Source: CAZYQW01 sp964649825 (lineage in GTDB: Bacteria; Planctomycetota; B15-G4; JADJEK01). From it: a stretch of 16,493 nt of DNA. Position numbers and translations under genes: made by a program. The notes under the pieces are model-generated. The model was given only the letters and a program-made list of their open reading frames with translations. It did no database searches and had not been told where the DNA came from. Every line of letters starts with the position of its first letter. Positions within the stretch are counted from its first letter, which is position 1. Below, in pieces: positions 14,330 through 16,493 of this stretch. The stretch is taken from contig CAZYQW010000036.1 in NCBI GenBank assembly GCA_964649825.1, positions 1-16,493 on the forward strand, written 5' to 3'.

Positions 14330-15496
14330 TCAGCCGCCGTCCCGCTTCGAGAAGACGTCCGATGGTCTTTCGCCGGCCTTCAGGCGTTGGAGCACCTCCG
14401 GGGTCGGATTCTCTTCTTCCCATGCGGCGCGCTCGTCCTGGACCAACACGATCTCGAGCGGCACCTCGCTCTGGTTCTCGGCGACCGAGAGCTCGAGGTT
14501 GCGGCGGCGGAACCCGAGCTTGTAGACCTTGACCGTGTAGTCGCCCGCCGGCACGTGTCGGACGCGCGCCTTGCCGTGCCGGTCGGTCTCCGCGCGGAAG
14601 ACGCCGCGGCCCGACTTCGACCACATGCGCACCTGGACGATCCCGAGCGCTTCGCCGTTCGTGTCGGTCGCCAGGACCTGCACGGTCGCCAGATCGGGCA
14701 CGGTGAACGTGACGGGGTACGCGGCGCCGAGTCCGAGATAGAACTCCTGCGTCGCGTACTCCGCGAGCGCCGCGTTTCCCATCGCGACGGTGTAGATGCC
14801 GCTCGGCAGGTTCGTGAACCGGGTGCGGCCGTAGTCGTCCGTGAAGTCGAGGCGAACGCGCGGCAGGCGCTCGGGTTCGTCGAGCCGCAACGGGTTCAGC
14901 CGGACCTCCAGGTCGCTGACGCCGTCCCCCTCCGAGTCGTTGACCGTGACCTCGATGTACGCGCCGCGCGACAGGCGGAGCGAGAGCTTCTCGTCCTCGG
15001 TCGGGACTTCGACCTTCTCGACCACGAGCTCTTCGTAACCCTCGATGCGAATGAACAGGTTGTAGGTGCCGGGCGCGAGCCCGCGGTAGGTGAACGTCCC
15101 CAGCGGGTTCGAGAACGTGCGGCCGCGATACGCCTGGGCCGACGCCGCCTGGATGTTCTCGGTCTCCGGCTCGCACCACATGCGGAACAGCTCGATCGGG
15201 GCCTCGGACACCGCGTCCAGCACCTCGCCGTGAAGGGTGTAGAGCTCCTCGCCGTTCGCGATGCGATCCGCGATCGGGTCCGGCGGCAGAGGGGCGAGCT
15301 CGCTCGTGGGGCGGACGTTCTCCGGGACGCTCACCACCCTGGCGGCGGAAGTGACCGCCGACGCGTCCTCCGGGGCGGGCGGCGCCTCGACCTCTCGCAC
15401 CTGCGCCGGCTCCTCGTCGCGCTGGAGCAGGAGGCCGATCGCGGCACCGAGCAGGACGCCTCCGACGACGATGAAGAGCGCGGTCCGAAGATTCAC
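14330..15496 (-). CDS. Membrane-anchored protein with three carboxypeptidase-regulatory-like domains
   Basis: A 388-residue protein: an N-terminal anchor (about residues 5-24, ALFIVVGGVLLGAAIGLLL) and a charged, Pro-rich linker to about residue 75. Three beta-sandwich units follow at roughly 85-165 (LHGEVLD...GTFTYRGLAPGTYNLFI), 185-265 (DDYGRTRFTNLPSGIYTVAM) and 280-360 (DRHGKARVRHVPAGDYTVKVYKLGF). Each ends with the L-x-x-G-x-Y-x-V closing motif. A charged tail ends the chain. It is a shorter relative in architecture of the protein at 2089-4980. There is no enzyme motif; an extracytoplasmic scaffold or binding role is inferred. The GTG at 15496 was chosen because GGAG sits 6 nt upstream and translation goes directly into the anchor; the open frame further upstream lacks homology. 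A good promoter lies 70 bp upstream. Confidence 0.78.
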   Translation of the reverse strand: MNLRTALFIVVGGVLLGAAIGLLLQRDEEPAQVREVEAPPAPEDASAVTSAARVVSVPENVRPTSELAPLPPDPIADRIANGEELYTLHGEVLDAVSEAPIELFRMWCEPETENIQAASAQAYRGRTFSNPLGTFTYRGLAPGTYNLFIRIEGYEELVVEKVEVPTEDEKLSLRLSRGAYIEVTVNDSEGDGVSDLEVRLNPLRLDEPERLPRVRLDFTDDYGRTRFTNLPSGIYTVAMGNAALAEYATQEFYLGLGAAYPVTFTVPDLATVQVLATDTNGEALGIVQVRMWSKSGRGVFRAETDRHGKARVRHVPAGDYTVKVYKLGFRRRNLELSVAENQSEVPLEIVLVQDERAAWEEENPTPEVLQRLKAGERPSDVFSKRDGG

Positions 15497-15525
15497 CAAA
15501 GTCTCCGTGAGGCGACGCGTCCGGG

Positions 15526-15550
15526 GCGCCCGCCCGCAGCGGGAGGGCGC
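15526..15550 (-). promoter_or_regulatory. Strong hairpin in the leader of the repeat-protein gene
   Basis: On the minus strand GCGCCC at the 5' side pairs with GGGCGC at the 3' side, with an inner CCC/GGG pairing around GCTGC after one mismatch. It lies between the predicted transcript start (about 15559) and the Shine-Dalgarno region, 29 nt before the GTG, so it could affect message stability or translation. Confidence 0.4.
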
Positions 15551-15565
15551 AAACGCCACGTTCGG

Positions 15566-15594
15566 AGAATATCCCGCGCGGGCATGGATCGCAA
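15566..15594 (-). promoter_or_regulatory. Candidate sigma70-type promoter for the gene at 14330-15496
   Basis: On the minus strand TTGCGA (15594-15589, 4 of 6 to TTGACA) and TATTCT (15571-15566, 4 of 6 to TATAAT) are separated by exactly 17 bp. The predicted start near 15559 gives a leader of about 62 nt ending in a clear GGAG Shine-Dalgarno sequence. Confidence 0.5.
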
Positions 15595-15599
15595 CGCGA

Positions 15600-16068
15600 C
15601 CCGGTCTCGCCGTGCGGGATCGCACGCCATGGAGCGAACGAGCGCGGTCCGAGCGCTCGCCGCATGGCCCGGAGCACCGTGTCCGCCGGTTCGAAGCACC
15701 GGGTAATGGGAGACTTCGAAGTGGCTTACGTTCGTGAAGCGCATTTGGATCCACGTTCGCGGGGCGGGCCCCGCCGGTGACGGACGTTCGGACTCTCGGA
15801 GATTCGAGCAAGGATGCGGCCAACGGGATCGGCGTGCGGCGCACGACCATGGTTCGGTCGGTCGTGGATACGGTCGGTCGTGACGGAACGTCGAGGCCGT
15901 GACGCAGCCGACCGTTTACGTCGAGGGATGCACGAAGAGTCGCGCGTCTCGGCTCGTCCTTGTTGTTCGTCGTCGTCGAATCGTTCCTCTCGATCGTGTC
16001 CGGAGCCACGATTCCCTCACCGGCGACGGCGCGTCGCCGGCGAACGGCGCACCGCCGCGTGTAGAGTG
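15600..16068. other. Non-coding stretch between the repeat-protein promoter and the transposase remnant
   Basis: No gene recognised on either strand. It holds a direct repeat CGGTCGGTCGTG (15855-15866 and 15871-15882) with an inverted CACGACC (15842-15848), and a perfect 8-bp hairpin CCGGCGAC/GTCGCCGG (16020-16027 and 16033-16040, 5-nt loop). The plus-strand open frame beginning at 15899 shows no homology until about 16076 and is probably fortuitous upstream of there. Confidence 0.55.
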
Positions 16069-16075
16069 GCATCCA

Positions 16076-16285
16076 GGCGCGCCCTTCTCGGAGGCGCAGT
16101 TCAAGACGCTCAAGTACCGCCCGGACTTCCCCAACCGCTTCGGCTCGCTCGAGGACGGCCGCGCGGTCAGCCGACCATTCATCCACTCGTACAACTTCGA
16201 GCATCACCACAGCGGACTCAACCATTTCACCCCGGCCCAGGTCCAGCTCGGCCTCCACGAAGAGGCGCGGAGAGTCCGGCAGTCC
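16076..16285 (+). pseudogene. IS3-family transposase remnant (C-terminal end of the DDE integrase core)
   Basis: About 70 codons match the end of IS3-type transposases: APFSEAQFKTLKYRPDFPNRF, GSLEDGRAVSRPF, the YN-x-EH-x-HSG-x-x-x-x-TPAQV signature and a following basic helix. The residue Glu65 of this frame (SEAQF) corresponds to the catalytic Glu of the DDE triad; the two catalytic Asp residues and the helix-turn-helix part are missing. Some positions have drifted (IHSYNFEHHHSG where FxWYNxEHRHSG is usual), so the remnant is old and inactive. No terminal inverted repeats or target duplication could be assigned. Confidence 0.8.
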
Positions 16286-16481
16286 GCCGCGTCAGGAACG
16301 GCGAGGGGGGAAGTCGTCGCGTTGGGCCGAGGATGGGTGATGGGGTGACGGGACTTGCTCTTAGGAAGGGGGAGGAACTTGATGCGCGAATTCGACGGTG
16401 GTGGTGGGTCGAGCCGGTGCCGCGTGGTCGCGGCCACGAGTCTGGGCGTCGATTCCTGACGCAGTGGACAGGAGGAACGAC

Positions 16482-16493
16482 GTGGTACGCGGG
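16482..16493 (+). CDS. Possible start of a gene truncated by the window edge
   Basis: GGAGG at 16471-16475 is followed after 6 nt by GTG at 16482, giving V-V-R-G before the window ends. The Shine-Dalgarno sequence is good, but with four codons there is nothing to identify, and it could be fortuitous. Confidence 0.2.

Noticed and set aside
15685..15712. TTCGAAG motifs resembling a tRNA T-loop
   Set aside because: The flanking five-base arms do not pair in either orientation and no anticodon or acceptor stem could be built.
15899..16348. Whole 149-codon plus-strand frame as an intact transposase gene
   Set aside because: Only residues from about 60 to 127 resemble a transposase; the rest lacks homology and the catalytic Asp residues are absent, so only the fragment is annotated.
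15900..16464. TGACGCAG at 15900-15907 and 16457-16464 as target-site duplication or element ends around the transposase remnant
   Set aside because: An 8-mer repeated once in 560 bp of GC-rich DNA is weak, longer than the usual IS3 duplication (3-5 bp), and no terminal inverted repeats adjoin it.

Overview
This is a very GC-rich window (roughly 70% by eye) with tightly packed genes and frequent GTG starts. It looks like a chromosomal segment of a high-GC bacterium. My best guess is Planctomycetota. The reasons are two large surface-type proteins built from carboxypeptidase-regulatory/Cna-B-like repeats, a sulfotransferase, a lysine/alanine-rich histone-H1-like tail on a small protein, and a divergent RNase HII-like protein with an IDEAGYG motif, which I recall from planctomycetes. 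Myxococcota or a related deep lineage cannot be excluded, because there is no rRNA or marker gene here. No rRNA, tRNA, CRISPR array, prophage or defence cluster was found.

Layout. 1-148: a palindromic, possibly dispersed element running into a plausible promoter. 149-1935 (+): a YaeI/LpxG-like metallophosphoesterase and a PAPS-dependent sulfotransferase-like protein. 2089-4980 (+): a 963-residue exported or anchored protein of about eight beta-sandwich repeats, whose start region carries a 13-bp tandem duplication. 5041-8199 (+): a compact, overlapping unit of a PduO-type cobalamin adenosyltransferase, a signal-less cobalamin-binding protein and a GT39/ArnT-like membrane glycosyltransferase. 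8261-8767 (+): an MmcQ/YjbR-fold protein with an H1-like tail. 8856-11056 (-): a two-gene operon of an LVIVD-propeller lipoprotein and a polytopic membrane protein. 11192-12154 (-): the RNase HII-like protein, divergent from a degenerate receiver-domain protein (12277-12675, +). The receiver gene overlaps the end of lgt (12632-13429, -) tail to tail. 13430-13741: a 312-bp gap with an AT-rich promoter-like island and a 79-bp imperfect palindrome. 13742-15496 (-): a FabZ-like dehydratase preceded by a second repeat-type membrane-anchored protein with a good promoter. 15497 to the end: mostly non-coding, with an IS3-type transposase remnant and possibly the first codons of another gene at the edge.

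Functionally, several genes act in the cell envelope: Lgt, a lipoprotein that is an expected Lgt substrate, two anchored repeat proteins, the sulfotransferase, the glycosyltransferase and perhaps the metallophosphoesterase. The B12 pair is a separate salvage module. I see no clear multi-gene novel system. The best leads are the RNase HII-like family with altered junction-recognition and metal-site residues, the H1-tailed MmcQ protein, the structured 13645-13723 element, the duplicated start of the large repeat protein, and a recurring GGTACGAT box placed 8-9 bp before ATG that suggests leaderless transcripts.
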